Below, one piece after another: positions 54,110 to 55,547 of a stretch of DNA of 55,547 nt; position 1 is the first letter of the stretch; the number at the start of each line of letters is the position of its first letter. A program made the translations under genes and the position numbers. The notes under the pieces were generated by a model. The model was given only the letters and a program-made list of their open reading frames with translations. It was not told the origin of the DNA and ran no database searches. The DNA is from an uncultured bacterium. GTDB lineage: Bacteria > Bacillota > Clostridia > Lachnospirales > Lachnospiraceae. The stretch is taken from positions 1 through 55,547 of the forward strand of contig CAJMPJ010000022.1 of the NCBI GenBank assembly GCA_905215155.1, read 5' to 3'.

Positions 54110-55348
54110 TTATTTATGCCAAACACCGTTGGCATCTACCGGAAATCCTCCAATCGTGGTATTCACCGCCTTGGAGCCTTCTCCTGGATAGAAATAATAC
54201 CAGTTACCGTCTATCTCTTTCCAACCTTCCTGCATTGCCCCGTTGGAGTTGGTGTAGTACCATTTGTTGTTGTAGTTGATCCATCCGGATACCATTGCAC
54301 CTTCCACCCCATTTGAGGTGGAAGGGTTCATATAATACCAGACGTTATTGGATTTTATCCAGCCGGTCAACATGGCACCGTCATTATTTAAATAATACCA
54401 TAAACCATTCTTCTGCTGCCAACCGGTCAGCATGGCACCGCTAGTATCGAATAAATACCATCTTCCATTGATTTTTGCCCAGTTATTCTTCTGGTAGGAA
54501 CCATCCGGATAACGGTAATACCATGTATTCCCTGATTTGATCCAACCCACATCCTCACTGGATATCACAGAACCATTGCCGGACTCCTGTCCGCGGCCAT
54601 CGGATACTTTTTCCTCCGGCAGATACATTTCCCCGGATTCCGTCCAGTCACTCTTCTTTCCGTATTTTTCTTCGGTGTCTGTATAAGGAACGGTGCGGAC
54701 CTTAAAGCTGTAGGTTCCTGCCTTTGTCATATACGGATAGAAATTATAGGAAGTTGCTTTTAACTTTTCTACTTTCTTTACAACGGTGCTGCCTCTGTAT
54801 AAGTACACGTCATAGGCTCCGGAACTATCGTCTACGGAACTCCATCTTGCATTGCCGTAGCCAGAATCTCTCCAGTCAGCATCCTCCGGTGATTCATACG
54901 TTCCCTTAATCGGCTTAAAGGTAAATGTGACATATAACGTATCACTGCCGGAGCGGTTGGAAGATACATAAGTTCCTCCTTTGATGGTAACGTTGCTGGA
55001 CTGATAGCCCCCCTTAAATGCATAGGTATCAGAATCTGAAGCCCTCAGAGTCACCTTCATCTTCGGCTCATAACCAACCTTCATCTTTTTGTTGTCAGAA
55101 GTTATCCATTCCAAATCAGATACTTCGTATCTATCATTATTGGTATAAACGTAATTTCCATTGCCTTCCGTCGTCTTAAAAGAAGTTTCAGACGGCAAAG
55201 TGTCTCCCAACTCAATCTCTTCCATCCCCACATAGAGAGTTACGGACGATATGGTTTTCGCTGGGGCGGCTGATGCTTCAAATGGAACACTGACTCCCAA
55301 CAAGGCTATCAGAGATACAAAAGCCATCAGTCTTTTAAAATGCTTCAT
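54110..55348 (-). CDS. Secreted cell-wall/choline-binding repeat protein (412 aa)
   Basis: Signal peptide of 27 residues ending EASA. The middle, about 230 residues, resembles that of the shorter downstream neighbour (the same domain order, an YGNARW/KTKASW-type motif). About six C-terminal ~20-residue repeats such as GRWYLFDTSG and GLWYYLNNDG follow. No enzyme domain was recognised; an adhesin or wall-organising role is a guess. The two genes probably arose by duplication and are co-transcribed from the promoter at 55413-55442. Confidence 0.82.
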   Translation of the reverse strand: MKHFKRLMAFVSLIALLGVSVPFEASAAPAKTISSVTLYVGMEEIELGDTLPSETSFKTTEGNGNYVYTNNDRYEVSDLEWITSDNKKMKVGYEPKMKVTLRASDSDTYAFKGGYQSSNVTIKGGTYVSSNRSGSDTLYVTFTFKPIKGTYESPEDADWRDSGYGNARWSSVDDSSGAYDVYLYRGSTVVKKVEKLKATSYNFYPYMTKAGTYSFKVRTVPYTDTEEKYGKKSDWTESGEMYLPEEKVSDGRGQESGNGSVISSEDVGWIKSGNTWYYRYPDGSYQKNNWAKINGRWYLFDTSGAMLTGWQQKNGLWYYLNNDGAMLTGWIKSNNVWYYMNPSTSNGVEGAMVSGWINYNNKWYYTNSNGAMQEGWKEIDGNWYYFYPGEGSKAVNTTIGGFPVDANGVWHK

Positions 55349-55412
55349 ATAAATTCCTCCCGTTCCTATATTAACGAATCTGGCAAAATAGCCATATTAT
55401 TCTATATTTAAC

Positions 55413-55442
55413 ATTATAGCCCGGAAAGCATTTGTCCGTCAA
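55413..55442 (-). promoter_or_regulatory. Sigma-A promoter of the two wall-binding protein genes
   Basis: TTGACG (55437-55442) and TATAAT (55413-55418), 18-base spacer, about 65 bases before the ATG, which has GGGAGG upstream. Confidence 0.75.
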
Positions 55443-55496
55443 CTTACGATATTCTTTCTTTATTCTTGCGGTTCTTTGCCAGGAACAGGATCTCAA

Positions 55497-55517
55497 TAAA
55501 AAAGTGTCTTCGACACT
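55497..55517 (-). terminator. Terminator of a gene outside the window
   Basis: AGTGTC-TTC-GACACT (55503-55517) followed on the minus strand by TTTTTTATTG. It closes whatever minus-strand gene lies beyond the right edge. Confidence 0.7.
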
Positions 55518-55547
55518 CTCAACTCCCCTGCCCCTCACTCATGAGGG

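Noticed and set aside
53060..55348. CRISPR-like or DNA-level tandem repeats in the wall-binding genes
   Set aside because: The periodicity is about 20 codons with varied DNA and conserved aromatics, i.e. protein repeats; there are no constant repeats with spacers.

Overview
This window looks like the chromosome of an anaerobic, moderate-GC Firmicute, most likely a Lachnospiraceae member of the Clostridium XIVa/Lacrimispora type. This rests on the classical Clostridia gene order ecfA1-ecfA2-ecfT-truA-rplM-rpsI, a [FeFe]-hydrogenase-like protein, agmatine deiminase fermentation genes, choline-binding-type wall repeats, strong AGGAGG ribosome sites and consensus sigma-A promoters. No tRNA, rRNA, CRISPR array, prophage or intact insertion sequence was seen. 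Almost every gene lies on the minus strand; exceptions are an M23 peptidase (172-1368), an AguR-like regulator (6134-7138) and an AEC transporter (35816-36730).

Layout. 0-1.4 kb: membrane-anchored M23 peptidase. 1.4-7.1 kb: complete agmatine deiminase pathway (carbamate kinase, putrescine carbamoyltransferase, antiporter, agmatine deiminase) with a divergent membrane-bound LuxR-type regulator. 7.1-15.3 kb: leuB-ilvD-ilvB-serC-serA-DUF1015 run behind one good promoter. 15.4-19.8 kb: Gld-like ABC exporter with GldG-like and DUF4340 proteins. 19.9-25.7 kb: OGG1-type glycosylase, HAD phosphatase, MATE exporter, GreA, an Fe-S protein and an unknown zinc-ribbon protein. 25.8-36.7 kb: a ten-gene operon with N-carbamoyl amino acid hydrolase, polar amino acid ABC importer, two 2-hydroxyacid dehydrogenases, hydantoin-type racemase, cyclic amidohydrolase, aminotransferase and IclR regulator, divergent from an AEC carrier. 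36.7-42 kb: [FeFe]-hydrogenase-like protein, DUF4825-like protein, C39-like peptidase, GNAT and an XRE-methyltransferase fusion. 42.1-45.6 kb: SsuABC-type transporter. 46-55.5 kb: nitroreductase, transglutaminase-like protein, rpsI/rplM, truA, ECF energising module and two wall-binding repeat proteins.

The most exciting feature is upstream of the SsuABC-type operon. A perfect TTGACA-17-TATAAT promoter drives a 36-codon ORF containing Cys-Cys-Cys-Met-Pro-Cys. It is followed by a 13-bp intrinsic terminator whose loop and 3' arm are complementary to the end of the ORF. This is the architecture of a cysteine-sensing transcription attenuator, and a fragment of a cystathionine gamma-synthase-like gene directly behind the operon supports a sulfur context.

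A second candidate system is the hydantoin/ureido-acid operon at 25.8-36.7 kb. Its genes can be read as ring opening, racemisation, decarbamoylation, transamination and reduction to a 2-hydroxyacid. Its divergent control region carries four 17-bp palindromic boxes of the form TTATC-N7-GATAA, arranged as two pairs, each exactly 30 bp apart.
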